From: an uncultured Hyphomicrobiales bacterium
GTDB lineage: Bacteria; Pseudomonadota; Alphaproteobacteria; Rhizobiales; Devosiaceae
DNA: 64,000 bases
NCBI GenBank assembly: GCA_903828145.1
Contig: CAIKKY010000021.1
Location: 1 to 64,000 of the forward strand
Direction of reading: 5' to 3'
In this document: positions 1 through 9,059 of the stretch, piece by piece
Numbering within the stretch: position 1 is the first letter of the stretch
Layout: every line of letters begins with the position of its first letter
Program-made: the position numbers and the translations under genes
Notes under the pieces: model-generated
Databases searched by the model: none
What the model saw: only the letters and a program-made list of their open reading frames with translations
What the model was told of the DNA's origin: nothing

Positions 1-221
1 CACCAACTAGCTAATCCAACGCGGGCTCATCCAATCCCGATAAATCTTTCCCCCGTAGGGCGTATCCGGTATTAGCACAAGTTTCCCTGTGTTGTTCCGA
101 AGGACTGGGTAGATTCCCACGCGTTACTCACCCGTCTGCCACTCCCCTTGCGGGGCGTTCGACTTGCATGTGTTAAGCCTGCCGCCAGCGTTCGTTCTGA
201 GCCAGGATCAAACTCTCAAGT
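1..221 (-). rRNA. rrs: 16S ribosomal RNA, 5' end (partial)
   Basis: The minus strand carries the universal 16S 5' motif AGAGTTTGATCCTGGCTCAG (forward complement near 198-217), followed by the conserved first variable region. The rest of the gene runs off the left edge of the window. The mature 5' end is placed near 221 by analogy with other 16S genes and could differ by a few bases. The sequence just outside forms an inverted repeat around GTTTGAT, consistent with a processing stem. Confidence 0.97.
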
Positions 222-422
222 TTGATTTCTGACTTGGTCGACGTTTTGCACGTTTGCTTGACGAGGACACACCACATCACACAACGAACCGAAATCCGTT
301 GGCGATGGTATGTACCTCTAGAAACGTACCGTCGAAGTCTTTTTAGACCATCGAGCTTTTAAGGGCTCGAGGATCTCGCAAGAACCTCGCCGTCCACGTT
401 TCTCTTTCTTCCATCTTCACAC

Positions 423-434
423 TGTCAAAGAGCT
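423..434 (-). promoter_or_regulatory. boxA-like antitermination element in the rRNA leader
   Basis: Read on the minus strand, this is AGCTCTTTGACA, close to the boxA consensus TGCTCTTTAACA that binds NusB/S10 in rRNA leaders. It lies about 200 bases before the 16S 5' end and downstream of both promoters, where a leader boxA belongs. The assignment rests on motif and position only. Confidence 0.6.
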
Positions 435-591
435 GACCCCGGGTTCCTCTTTCGAGGGCGGCGTCTTGGAGACCTGGTCTCCGAAACTGGCGAACAGAAA
501 CTTGTCTCCGGTTGCCCGGCAGCAAGTCTGCCCTTTCAGTGAACGCTGAACAGTGGGAGCAGCTAGTGCTCGTCGTCGTCAGCGTGGGCGG

Positions 592-620
592 GTTATAATC
601 GAAGCATTTCTGCTTGTCAA
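592..620 (-). promoter_or_regulatory. rrn promoter, proximal
   Basis: On the minus strand there is a perfect -35 TTGACA (620-615), a 17-base spacer and TATAAC (597-592) as the -10. A GC-rich CCGCCCA discriminator follows, typical of stringently controlled rRNA promoters. It would give a leader of about 360 bases before the 16S gene. Confidence 0.8.
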
Positions 621-746
621 CACCCTATTTTCAACTTTCGGAACTTCCGAAACTCGAAACCGAGAAAGTTCAAATTCAGTAGAACTTTCAACGGGTTGCT
701 TCAGTCTTTGGCGTCTTTCGGCGCCGCGGTCATCAGCGATGGGCGG

Positions 747-775
747 GTTATAGGGACGGGCTCGAAGTGAGTCAA
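747..775 (-). promoter_or_regulatory. rrn promoter, distal
   Basis: On the minus strand TTGACT (775-770) is followed by a 17-base spacer and TATAAC (752-747). The discriminator CCGCCCA is identical to that of the proximal promoter 155 bases downstream. Matching -10 and discriminator sequences suggest tandem promoters driving the same rRNA operon. Confidence 0.7.
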
Positions 776-1080
776 CAGCCGAAAATGACGTTTTTGATAT
801 TTTTCAGCTGCGCTACCCAAAGCCCGGTCCATCCCGTGGCCGTGCATATATAGCACGCGCGCGAGAGGCCCCCTAATTCTTTCGAAAATTGTTTGCCCGG
901 GCTGCCGCCGCGGCGAGGGCCCCCTGTGTAAAGCAACGCTCCACAGGCCCGGCGCGCGTTTCCGGTCAGGAAAACCCGGCGCTGGCTGAGAGTCGGCTTC
1001 TGAAAATTCATCGCAAGGGGGGCCGGCGCCCGCGCCACCTTCCGTTTTTTTGCCCTGCCTGGTGATTATTCTCACGCGAG

Positions 1081-1165
1081 CCTCTCTTCCTCTCTTCCTC
1101 TCTTCCTCTCTTCCTCTCTTCCTCTCTTCCTCTCTTCCTCTCTTCCTCTCTTCCTCTCTTCCTCT
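1081..1165. repeat. 8-bp tandem repeat (CCTCTCTT), about 10.6 perfect copies
   Basis: The unit CCTCTCTT runs without interruption for 85 bases. One strand is pure pyrimidine and the other pure purine. It lies between the divergently transcribed rrn operon and the M23 peptidase gene, about 195 bases before the latter's start codon. Perfect arrays of this kind are prone to copy-number change by slippage. Confidence 0.95.
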
Positions 1166-1297
1166 GTCATCGGCACTGCACAGCTCCCTGGCACCCGGGG
1201 CCAAGTTTTGCCGCATTCGATTGGGAGGGGTAGAGACTTGCGCCGGGTCTGCGGTAGCGGGGCGAGAGCCTGACCAAGACCGGGAACAAAGGATTGA

Positions 1298-1319
1298 CTC
1301 GCGCGCGCTCCCGCGCGAG
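1298..1319. repeat. inverted repeat upstream of the M23 gene
   Basis: CTCGCGCG (1298-1305) is repeated inverted as CGCGCGAG (1312-1319) around a 6-base loop, 40 bases before the TTG start of the peptidase gene. It could be a 5'-UTR hairpin or an operator. There is no T-run, so a terminator is unlikely. Confidence 0.5.
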
Positions 1320-1358
1320 TGCTGACACGGCTTAAACGGGCACGAGACAGGACCACGG

Positions 1359-3341
1359 TTGAACCCAACCACGCGCATTCGCAGTACCGCGCTCCTTAAG
1401 ATCAGCGGCTTCGAAGATGGCCCGGCTTTGACCGTGCAATCCTCGGACGGCGAGATCCCGCAGGGCCGTGAGCTGAGTTTTGCCTGGCTGACGGGCACCG
1501 TGCTCACCGGCGTGACTTCGGTCATGCTGATGGGCGTGGCGCTTATCGTATCCTTCAAGGGTCAGGATACCTTCTCAACCGCCTATGAGGCGCTGCAGCT
1601 CATCACGCGTGGCAATGATGTTGTCGCCATGAGCCAGGTGAAGGGCGATCGTATGCGCCCCATCGCCAAGACCAAATCCGAGCTGGAGATCGTTGAGGCC
1701 TCGATCCGCGAAACGGTCGATGGCAAGGCCATGATCCGCAAACAGCCCTTCGTGCGCGTGCGCGCGACCCTCGCCACGGCGGCGACCTCGCTCTCGGCCA
1801 ATGTGCCGGACTATGATCCGGTCAAGCTGATCGACACCACGCAGCCGTCAACCGCAGATTCGCTGGATTCAAATCCCGAGATCTATGGCGCCAATGTTGA
1901 AGGCGACGTGGAAATCAAAAGCACCCCGATGCCGGTCACCCTGGTGCCGCCTACCTTCATCTCCGATGCGGCGGCCGCCAGCTTTGTCCGCACTGCGGTT
2001 GAAAATACCTATTCCGAAGGCGATCCTAACGATCCGGCGCTCGCCTACGCGGCCCCGGTGGATGGCGTGCGCGATCTGGGCGTCGTCGATGGCGACACGC
2101 TGGGCATTGCCGAAAACGTCACCATCATGCCCAAAACCAGCGATGCGACCGAAACCGCGCTGGGTCGGACCGAGCGCATCATCACCTTCCGCTCGGGCGA
2201 TAGCTTCAAGGACGTTCTCCTGAAGAACGGCTTTGCCGATGGCCCCTTCCAGAGCGTCGCAGCGTCCCTGCGGGCGGCGATCAATACGGCGGACCTGCCG
2301 TCGGGCAGCAAGCTGCGTATCCTCATGGGTTCGGCGCGGGGCGGCGGCGAAACGCTGGTCCCGCAGCGGCTCAGCATCTATGTGCCCGATAGCGCGGCAT
2401 CGGGCTTCAAGCACATGGTCACCACGGCACTCGCCGATCAGGGCGCCTATGTGCTGTCCCTGGCGCCGGCCGATATCGTCTTCCCGGCCGATGATACCGA
2501 ACAGATCAACGTCAACAACCTGCCCACGCTCTACCGCTCCATCTGGGAGACGGCGCGCAAGCACGATATTTCCGATGCCACGACCAGCCGCATCGTGGCG
2601 CTCTTTGCATATGATGTTGATCTTACAAAGAAAATTAGTCCCGGTGATTCGATTGAAATCCTCGAAACCGAGAAGGATGCGGATGGAAATCAGGACCTGC
2701 TCTATGTGGGCCTGAAGCTCGGCTCAACCACGCACGAGCTGTTCCGCTTCCGCAGTGACGATGGCTCGGTGGACTATTTCGATCCCTCCGGTGAAACCGG
2801 CAAGCGCTTTCTCACCCGGCGCCCGGTGCAGGGCGGCGGCCGCCTCGCCAGCCGATTCGGCATGCGCGTCCACCCGATTTTCCATACCCGGCGCATGCAT
2901 TCCGGCGTCGATTTCGCGGCGCGCACCGGCACGCCCATCTATGCCGCCGGTGATGGCGTGGTGGAAAAAGCCCAATGGGTCTCCGGCTACGGCCGCTTCG
3001 TGATGCTGCGGCACGTCAACGGCTTCGAAACCGGCTATGGCCATATGAGCAAGTTTGCCGAAGGCATGAAGCCCGGCACCCGCGTCCGCCAGGGCCAGAT
3101 CATTGGCTATGTCGGCTCGACCGGCAATTCCACCGGTCCGCACCTGCACTTTGAAATCAAGGTCAACGGCCGATTCGTTGATCCTCTCAGCGTCAAGCTG
3201 CCGCGCGACAAGTCGCTTTCGGCCCAATATGACGGCGAGTTCAAGCAGGCCATTGCCCAGATCCGCGATCTGATGACGCGCGAAGCCAGCCCGATGACCG
3301 TGGCTGATGCGCAACTGGGCACGCCGCCCGCCACGCAATAA
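1359..3341 (+). CDS. M23 family metallopeptidase (MepM-like cell-wall endopeptidase)
   Basis: A membrane-anchored, LytM-fold Zn endopeptidase expected to cleave peptidoglycan cross-bridges in the periplasm. The 660-residue product has one transmembrane helix near residues 43-66. A long periplasmic region follows, containing an OapA/LysM-like segment (about 265-325), and the C-terminal M23 domain spans about 495-615. The Zn/catalytic motifs are intact: HSGVD (H514, D518) and HLHFE (H595, H597). The start is a TTG, chosen because AGGA lies 6 bases upstream and the helix then falls at the N-terminus. It converges on clpB. It is longer than E. coli MepM (about 440 residues) because of its middle region. 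Confidence 0.9.
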   Translation: MNPTTRIRSTALLKISGFEDGPALTVQSSDGEIPQGRELSFAWLTGTVLTGVTSVMLMGVALIVSFKGQDTFSTAYEALQLITRGNDVVAMSQVKGDRMRPIAKTKSELEIVEASIRETVDGKAMIRKQPFVRVRATLATAATSLSANVPDYDPVKLIDTTQPSTADSLDSNPEIYGANVEGDVEIKSTPMPVTLVPPTFISDAAAASFVRTAVENTYSEGDPNDPALAYAAPVDGVRDLGVVDGDTLGIAENVTIMPKTSDATETALGRTERIITFRSGDSFKDVLLKNGFADGPFQSVAASLRAAINTADLPSGSKLRILMGSARGGGETLVPQRLSIYVPDSAASGFKHMVTTALADQGAYVLSLAPADIVFPADDTEQINVNNLPTLYRSIWETARKHDISDATTSRIVALFAYDVDLTKKISPGDSIEILETEKDADGNQDLLYVGLKLGSTTHELFRFRSDDGSVDYFDPSGETGKRFLTRRPVQGGGRLASRFGMRVHPIFHTRRMHSGVDFAARTGTPIYAAGDGVVEKAQWVSGYGRFVMLRHVNGFETGYGHMSKFAEGMKPGTRVRQGQIIGYVGSTGNSTGPHLHFEIKVNGRFVDPLSVKLPRDKSLSAQYDGEFKQAIAQIRDLMTREASPMTVADAQLGTPPATQ

Positions 3342-3397
3342 ACAGGGCCGGCACCCTTACGGCACCGACCCTTTGATTGGACTGGACCCTGATGGGC

Positions 3398-6001
3398 TCA
3401 GGCCGCTGCGGCCTCGCCAGCTTCGGCGCGGAGCACAAGGCCCGAAGGTCCGGCATCGACCACCACCGCCTGCCCGTCGGCAATGCGCCCGGCAATGATC
3501 TCCTCAGCCAGCCGATCCTGCACTTCGCGCTGGATCACGCGCTTCAACGGCCGCGCGCCATAGGCGGGATCATAGCCTTCCGCCGCCAGCCAGTCGCGCC
3601 CGGCCGGGGTCAGCTCCAGCGTGATCTCGCGTTCCTTGAGCAGGCTCCTGAGCCGCCCAAGCTGGATATCCACGATGGGGCCCATATGCGCCCGATCGAG
3701 CCGGTGGAAGACGATGATGTCATCCACCCGGTTGAGGAATTCCGGCCGGAACGCCGATTTCACCGCATCGAGCACCTTGCCGCGCACCAGTTCAACCGGC
3801 TCGCCGTCCTTCAGCCCCACAAGATATTCGGAGCCGAGGTTGGAGGTCATGATGATGATGGTATTGCGGAAATCGACCGTGCGGCCCTGCCCGTCGGTCA
3901 GCCGTCCATCATCAAGCACCTGCAACAGCACGTTGAACACATCCGGGTGTGCCTTCTCGATTTCATCGAGCAGCACCACCTGGTAGGGGCGCCGCCGCAC
4001 GGCCTCGGTCAGCATGCCGCCCTCGTCATAGCCGACATAGCCCGGAGGCGCGCCGATCAGCCGGGCGACCGAGTGCTTTTCCATGAACTCGCTCATGTCC
4101 ATGCGAACGATCGCGTGCTCATCATCAAACAGGAACTGCGCCAGCGCCTTGGTCAACTCGGTCTTGCCCACCCCGGTTGGCCCGAGGAACATGAACGAGC
4201 CGATAGGCCGGTTAGGGTCCTGAAGCCCGGCACGGGACCGCCGAACGGCCTTGGCCACGGCCACAACGGCTTCCGTCTGGCCGACAACGCGCTTGCCCAG
4301 TTCGGTTTCGAGCGACATCAGCTTTTCGCGCTCGCCTTCGAGCATGCGGTCAACCGGAATACCGGTCCAGCGCGACACGACCTGTGCGATATGGGTGGGC
4401 TGCACCACTTCTTCGACCATGGGATTGCCCGGCGCACCATCACCGCCATCCGCGGATTTGATGCGCTTTTCAAGGTCGGGGATCACGCCATAGGCGAGCT
4501 CACCGGCCCGCGCGAGATTGCCGGTCCGCTGGGCCAGTTCGAGATCGGTACGGGCCTTGTCCAGCCCTTCCTTGAGCTTCTGGCTGCCCTGCATGCGTTC
4601 TTTTTCCGCCTGCCAGCGGTTCGAGAGGGCACCGGCCTGCTCTTCAAGATCGGCCAATTCCTGCTCCAGTCGGCTGAGCCGGGTCTTGGAGCCGTCGTCG
4701 GTTTCTTTTTTCAGCGCCTCGCGCTCGATTTTAAGCTGCATGATGCGCCGATCGAGCTCATCCAGCGCTTCAGGCTTTGATTCGGCAGCCATCCGAAGCC
4801 GCGCCGCCGCCTCATCAATGAGGTCGATGGCCTTATCGGGCAGGAACCGGTCAGCAATATAGCGCTTCGAGAGGGTAGAGGCCGCGACAATCGCCGCATC
4901 CGAAATGCGGATGCCGTGGTGCAGCTCGTATTTTTCCTTGAGCCCCCGCAGAATGGAGATGGTGTCCTCAACGCTCGGCTCAGCCACGAACACCGGCTGG
5001 AACCGCCGGGCCAGCGCGGCGTCCTTTTCCACGTGCTTGCGATATTCATCGAGCGTGGTTGCGCCGACGCAATGCAGTTCACCGCGTGCAAGCGCCGGCT
5101 TCAACAGGTTCGAGGCATCCATGGCCCCGTCGCCCTTGCCCGCGCCCACCAGCGTGTGCATCTCGTCGATGAACAGAATGATCTGACCGTCGGCCGAGCC
5201 GATTTCGCTCAACACGGCTTTCAGCCGCTCTTCAAATTCGCCGCGATATTTCGCCCCGGCAATCAGCGCGCCCATATCGAGCGACAACAGCGCCTTGTTC
5301 TTGAGGCTGTCGGGCACATCGCCATTGACGATGCGGATGGCCAGACCCTCCACAATCGCGGTCTTGCCCACACCGGGTTCGCCGATCAGCACCGGGTTGT
5401 TCTTGGTGCGGCGGCTCAGCACCTGCACGGTGCGGCGGATTTCCTCATCGCGCCCGATCACCGGGTCTATCTTACCCTCGCGGGCCGCCTCGGTCAGGTC
5501 GCGTGCGTATTTCTTGAGCGCATCATACTGATTTTCCGCCGAGGCCGAATCGGTCGACCGGCCCTTCCGCAGGGCGTTGATGGCCTCATTCAGCCCCTGG
5601 GGCTTCAGCCCGGCAACTGCCAGCACTTTGCCGGCGTCGGTCTCTTTTTCAACGGTCAGCGCCAGGAGGAGGCGCTCCACCGCCACAAAACTGTCGCCGG
5701 CCTTGGTCGCGGCCGATTCGGCCGTATCGAAGACCCGCGCCAATTCGCGGCTGAGATAGAGCTGGCCGCTATCGCCCGACACCTGGGGCAGCTTCTTGAT
5801 CTGCGCCTCGGTCTCGGCCCGCGCAATTTTCGCGTCGCCGCCCGCCTTGGTGATGAGCCCGGCCGCCATGCCCTCATTGTCGTCGAGCAGCACCTTCAAC
5901 AGGTGCACAGGCAGAAACTGCTGATGCCCGCTCGAAAGCGCCAGCTGCTGGGCGTTCTGGATGAAGCCGCGGGCCCGTTCGGTATATTTCTCGATATTCA
6001 T
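3398..6001 (-). CDS. clpB: ATP-dependent disaggregase ClpB
   Basis: A hexameric AAA+ chaperone that extracts proteins from aggregates together with DnaK. The 867 residues match the family's usual length. It has an N-terminal Clp_N double repeat (1-145), NBD1 with Walker A GEPGVGKT (207-214), the coiled-coil middle domain (about 400-520), and NBD2 with Walker A GPTGVGKT near residue 610. The ATG is preceded by AGGAG. It stands alone behind the terminator of the upstream DUF4167 gene and has its own upstream region with a possible heat-shock promoter. Confidence 0.98.
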   Translation of the reverse strand: MNIEKYTERARGFIQNAQQLALSSGHQQFLPVHLLKVLLDDNEGMAAGLITKAGGDAKIARAETEAQIKKLPQVSGDSGQLYLSRELARVFDTAESAATKAGDSFVAVERLLLALTVEKETDAGKVLAVAGLKPQGLNEAINALRKGRSTDSASAENQYDALKKYARDLTEAAREGKIDPVIGRDEEIRRTVQVLSRRTKNNPVLIGEPGVGKTAIVEGLAIRIVNGDVPDSLKNKALLSLDMGALIAGAKYRGEFEERLKAVLSEIGSADGQIILFIDEMHTLVGAGKGDGAMDASNLLKPALARGELHCVGATTLDEYRKHVEKDAALARRFQPVFVAEPSVEDTISILRGLKEKYELHHGIRISDAAIVAASTLSKRYIADRFLPDKAIDLIDEAAARLRMAAESKPEALDELDRRIMQLKIEREALKKETDDGSKTRLSRLEQELADLEEQAGALSNRWQAEKERMQGSQKLKEGLDKARTDLELAQRTGNLARAGELAYGVIPDLEKRIKSADGGDGAPGNPMVEEVVQPTHIAQVVSRWTGIPVDRMLEGEREKLMSLETELGKRVVGQTEAVVAVAKAVRRSRAGLQDPNRPIGSFMFLGPTGVGKTELTKALAQFLFDDEHAIVRMDMSEFMEKHSVARLIGAPPGYVGYDEGGMLTEAVRRRPYQVVLLDEIEKAHPDVFNVLLQVLDDGRLTDGQGRTVDFRNTIIIMTSNLGSEYLVGLKDGEPVELVRGKVLDAVKSAFRPEFLNRVDDIIVFHRLDRAHMGPIVDIQLGRLRSLLKEREITLELTPAGRDWLAAEGYDPAYGARPLKRVIQREVQDRLAEEIIAGRIADGQAVVVDAGPSGLVLRAEAGEAAAA

Positions 6002-6108
6002 GCAAAACTCCTGTCATGCACGCCAGCTTCGCCCGATGGCACGATGCTGCCGCCTGTATTCACATCGGGAGGAGGCCCGCTTGCGGCGCTCTCGCTGTCC
6101 CGAATGAA

Positions 6109-6136
6109 ATATAGGGAGCCCTTTTCAAAACAAAAG
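6109..6136 (-). promoter_or_regulatory. possible RpoH-type promoter of clpB
   Basis: On the minus strand CTTTTG (6136-6131), a 14-base spacer and CCCTATAT (6116-6109) resemble the heat-shock sigma32 pattern (CTTGAAA, 13-15 bases, CCCCATNT). It lies about 110 bases upstream of clpB, a classic RpoH target. The -35 is imperfect and abuts the preceding terminator, so this is tentative. Confidence 0.35.
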
Positions 6137-6157
6137 GCCGGGGCGAACCCCGGCCTT
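6134..6157 (-). terminator. rho-independent terminator of the DUF4167 gene
   Basis: GGCCGGGG-CGAA-CCCCGGCC forms a perfect 8-bp stem with a tetraloop. On the minus strand it is followed by TTTTGTTTT. It separates the DUF4167 gene from clpB. Confidence 0.85.
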
Positions 6158-6176
6158 CTGAAACACGTAAAGCGCC

Positions 6177-6794
6177 TTATTCGGCGGCCGGCGGTCCGGC
6201 CGTCAGGAAGGCGGGCAACTCGCCCACATCCGGCTGCGGTGCATTGGCGGGATCGCCTTCGCCAGCGGGACGCCGCCGACGCGGACGCCGGTCACGGCGA
6301 TGCCGCGGACCGTCATCGCCCTGCGGCTGGCCTTCGCCTGCCTCAGCGGCCTCCACCGGGGCGTCAGCAACGCTATCGCCGCCTTCACCGCCCTGCTGCA
6401 TCGGCTGGGCCTGCTGCGCCTGATTCTGCTGGTTGAACTGCGGCCGTTCCGGCATCGAGAACCGGTCATTGATCGGCTCGTCGTCGAAATCATCCTCATC
6501 CTGGCTGGCGAACGGATCGCGCTGGCCCGACATCTGCTGCTGGGCCGCAAACAGGATGCGGAAATAATGCTCGGCGTGCTGCAGATAGTTTTCCGCCATC
6601 ACGCTATCGCCGGACGATTGCGCGTCGCGGGCGAGCTGAATGTATTTTTCCGCGACATGGGCCGCGTTGCCGCGCACCTTCACATCGGGACCGTTGCTCT
6701 CGTAATTGCGGCTCAACGGATTCCCGTGCTTACGGCCACCGTTATTATTGCTGCGCCCGCGAGAGCGATTTTTGTTTTGCTGGTTGGGTCTCAT
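6177..6794 (-). CDS. DUF4167 domain-containing protein
   Basis: A conserved alphaproteobacterial protein of unknown function. The N-terminus is rich in Asn, Arg and Gly (residues 1-30), suggesting RNA binding. The DUF4167 core lies at about residues 28-95 and contains the conserved stretch AEKYIQLARDAQSSGD. The rest is low-complexity (Gln-rich, then basic RRDRRPRRRRP). The position between prmC and clpB is typical for Rhizobiales. The nucleic-acid-binding idea is an inference from composition only. Confidence 0.85.
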   Translation of the reverse strand: MRPNQQNKNRSRGRSNNNGGRKHGNPLSRNYESNGPDVKVRGNAAHVAEKYIQLARDAQSSGDSVMAENYLQHAEHYFRILFAAQQQMSGQRDPFASQDEDDFDDEPINDRFSMPERPQFNQQNQAQQAQPMQQGGEGGDSVADAPVEAAEAGEGQPQGDDGPRHRRDRRPRRRRPAGEGDPANAPQPDVGELPAFLTAGPPAAE

Positions 6795-7118
6795 TGTCTC
6801 TTTTCAAACCCTGGAAAAGATCATCCGGTCCCGAAGGGCCGTTTTCATCGGCTTTGCGCGCAGTCAGTCCGCCGCAAAGTCTTGAGTGTGGTCATCGCAC
6901 ATCGCGGATTGAACCACGTACGGCCCATCATAAACACCCGGACCCTCTTCCGGGGTGCATCGCTGCCCGTTACGCAGCGCGCTGATGAGCGGGGTCTGTC
7001 ACCTTGAGCCAAAACGCGGCTCGTTGACGGCAACGCAGTCCTACCTGTTTCGCTCCCCGTGACGCAAGCGAAAAGTCTGGCTGCCCCCGCCTGCCTGCAC
7101 GCGTGCTTACCAAAATCC
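6795..7118. other. intergenic region between prmC and the DUF4167 gene
   Basis: No gene is supported. It contains three small inverted repeats: CGCTGC/GCAGCG at 6961-6979, GAGCC/GGCTC at 7006-7022, and the stronger hairpin at 6935-6957 listed separately. The half nearest 6795 presumably holds the DUF4167 promoter and 5'-UTR, with a short AAAAGAGA ribosome-binding segment before the ATG. Confidence 0.5.
6935..6957 (-). terminator. possible terminator after prmC
   Basis: On the minus strand CACCCCGGA-AGAGGG-TCCGGGTG forms a stem with one bulged C and is followed by TTTAT. The T-run is short, so termination may be weak. It sits about 160 bases after the prmC stop. Confidence 0.4.
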
Positions 7119-7970
7119 TCATGCACCATAGCCCGAGACCACCCGCTCGTGCCCGTTAAGATCGACGCTGACCGTAACGGCGCTAAACCCGGCCTCCCGA
7201 AACAGCGCCGCCACATCGGCCCCCTGCCCGGTGCCGATTTCTACAAGCAGCACACCGCCCGGCCTCAGGTGCCGGGGGGCCAGCGGCACGATCACGCGAT
7301 AGGGATCAAGCCCATCGACCCCGCCATCAAGCGCCAGCGCCGGATCATGATCGCGCACATCCACCATCAGTCCGGCCAGCGCCGCCGTCTCGATATAGGG
7401 CGGGTTAGCCGTGATGAGGTCGAATTTCAGGTCCGCCACCGGCTCGAACCACGAGCCATGGAGCAAGCGGAGCCGCGCCGCCACACCGTGCCGCGCTGCG
7501 TTCTGCGCCGCCATCTCCAGCGCTTCGGCGGAAAGATCGACGGCCACGGCGCTGAGATCAGCCCGTTCGCTAAGAAGCGCAATCGGGATTGCGCCCGTGC
7601 CGGTGCCCAAATCCGACAGCGTCGGGTTGGCCCGAGAGGCCAGCGCCAGAAGCCCGGCCTCAACCAGCATTTCGGTTTCGGGCCGGGGCACCAGCGTCGC
7701 CCTGTTGAGCCCGAAACTCAGGCCCCAGAATTCCTTGTCACCGAGAATGCGAGCCACGGGCTCACCCTCAAGCCGCCGCGCCGCCATCGCCTCGAGCCGC
7801 CCCACGGCCTCGGGCGCAACCAGGTCACGCTCTTCTGCCACAAGCGCCAGCCGCTCAAGCCCGAAGGCCCGCTCAGCGAGTAGCCGCGCATCAAGCTCGG
7901 GCGTCGCGAGCCCGGCGGCCCGGAACCGGTCGCGGATGCCGCGCCACGCGCTGCCGATGGTCGGGGTCAG
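7119..7970 (-). CDS. prmC: release factor glutamine methyltransferase PrmC
   Basis: Methylates the glutamine of the GGQ loop of class I release factors, using SAM. The NPPY catalytic motif (TANPPYIE) and a class I methyltransferase fold are present. Starting at the first GTG (7841) would drop about 43 residues of the conserved N-terminal helical domain (TPELDARLL lies upstream of it). The frame stays open upstream, and its only start-like codon that restores a family-typical 283 residues is a CTG at 7970-7968. This overlaps the prfA stop as CTGA. I therefore extend the gene to 7970 and treat the start as unusual. It is coupled to its substrate gene prfA. Confidence 0.9.
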   Translation of the reverse strand: MTPTIGSAWRGIRDRFRAAGLATPELDARLLAERAFGLERLALVAEERDLVAPEAVGRLEAMAARRLEGEPVARILGDKEFWGLSFGLNRATLVPRPETEMLVEAGLLALASRANPTLSDLGTGTGAIPIALLSERADLSAVAVDLSAEALEMAAQNAARHGVAARLRLLHGSWFEPVADLKFDLITANPPYIETAALAGLMVDVRDHDPALALDGGVDGLDPYRVIVPLAPRHLRPGGVLLVEIGTGQGADVAALFREAGFSAVTVSVDLNGHERVVSGYGA

Positions 7971-9046
7971 TTGACCCCCTCCATCGCTGCAAGCTGCGCC
8001 GCCTGATGCTCGGTAATCAGGGCATCCACCAGCTCATCGAGCGCTTCGCCCGCAATCACCTTCTCCAGCTTATAAAGCGTCAGGTTGATCCGGTGGTCGG
8101 TCACCCGCCCCTGCGGGAAATTATAGGTACGGATCCGCTCCGACCGGTCGCCCGATCCCACCTGTTCCTTGCGTGATTCCGACCGCGCGCTATCCCGCGC
8201 CTCGCGCTCGGTTTCATAGAGCCGGGCCTGCAGCACCTTCATGGCCGTCGCGCGGTTCTGGTGCTGCGATTTCTGGCTCGCCGTCACCACAATACCTGAA
8301 GGAATATGGGTAATCCGCACCGCCGAATCGGTGGTGTTCACATGCTGCCCACCCGCGCCCGAAGACCGCATCGTATCAATGCGGATGTCCTCGGGCTTGA
8401 TGTCGATATCGATGTCTTCCACTTCGGGCAGCACCGCGACCGTCGCCGCAGACGTATGAATCCGACCCGAGCCCTCGGTGGCCGGTACGCGCTGCACCCG
8501 GTGCACGCCGCTCTCGAACTTCAGGCGGGCATAAACCCCCTTGCCCGAAATATTGGCCACCACTTCCTTGAAGCCGCCCGCTTCGCCGGGGCTTTCTTCC
8601 ATCATGCTGAAGCGCCAGCCCATGATGTCGGCATAGCGCTGGTACATCCGCAGCAAATCGCCCGCAAACAGCGCCGCCTCATCGCCGCCCGTGCCCGCCC
8701 GCACTTCCAGAATGACGCTTTTTTCGTCTGCCGCATCGCGCGGCAACAGCAGGAGCCGGATGTTCTTTTCCGCCGCCTCGATCCGGGGCCGCAGTTCGGC
8801 AATTTCGGCCCGGGCCATCTCGGCGAGTTCGGCATCCGGCCCTGCGGCCAGCTCCTCGGCTGACGCCAGATCATCGATCAGTTTGCGCCACGCCATAATC
8901 GGGCGCACGACCGGCTCCAGCTCGGCATATTCTTTCGACAGCCGGACAAACGCCTCAGCCGCCGGGCCAGACGACATCGCCGCCTCGATGGAATCGAAGC
9001 GCTTGGTCAGGGCATCAAGCTTGTCCTGCGGCAGTCCGCTGCTCAA
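7967..9046 (-). CDS. prfA: peptide chain release factor 1
   Basis: Recognises UAA/UAG and triggers peptide release. It carries the PAT stop-codon recognition motif (in [14 protein letters not shown]) and the GGQ catalytic loop ([16 protein letters not shown]). The open frame extends upstream into ptsP, but the real start is the TTG at 9046. It is preceded by AGGGACGG, lies 13 bases after the ptsP stop, and gives 359 residues, the normal RF1 length. Its 3' end overlaps prmC. Confidence 0.96.
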   Translation of the reverse strand: MSSGLPQDKLDALTKRFDSIEAAMSSGPAAEAFVRLSKEYAELEPVVRPIMAWRKLIDDLASAEELAAGPDAELAEMARAEIAELRPRIEAAEKNIRLLLLPRDAADEKSVILEVRAGTGGDEAALFAGDLLRMYQRYADIMGWRFSMMEESPGEAGGFKEVVANISGKGVYARLKFESGVHRVQRVPATEGSGRIHTSAATVAVLPEVEDIDIDIKPEDIRIDTMRSSGAGGQHVNTTDSAVRITHIPSGIVVTASQKSQHQNRATAMKVLQARLYETEREARDSARSESRKEQVGSGDRSERIRTYNFPQGRVTDHRINLTLYKLEKVIAGEALDELVDALITEHQAAQLAAMEGVN

Positions 9047-9059
9047 AAAACCCGTCCCT

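Larger units (their letters stand above)
776..1358. other. intergenic region between the rrn operon and the M23 peptidase gene
   Basis: No convincing protein-coding gene lies here. The open frames that cross it owe their length to the 8-bp repeat, which has no stops in several frames. It contains a small palindrome CGTGC-ATATATA-GCACG (about 841-857), the tandem repeat at 1081-1165 and the inverted repeat at 1298-1319. It presumably holds the promoter of the M23 gene, but I could not identify one confidently. Confidence 0.6.

Noticed and set aside
701-1558. 285-codon open frame on the minus strand across the rrn upstream region
   Set aside because: Its length comes from the 8-bp repeat (endless EERKRGR units) and GC-rich sequence. 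It overlaps the 5' end of the M23 gene, has no domain, and contains the distal rrn promoter.
3377-6436. Long plus-strand open frames opposite clpB
   Set aside because: Antisense shadows of a GC-rich gene: high His/Arg/Gly, no domain, and ClpB on the minus strand is unambiguous.
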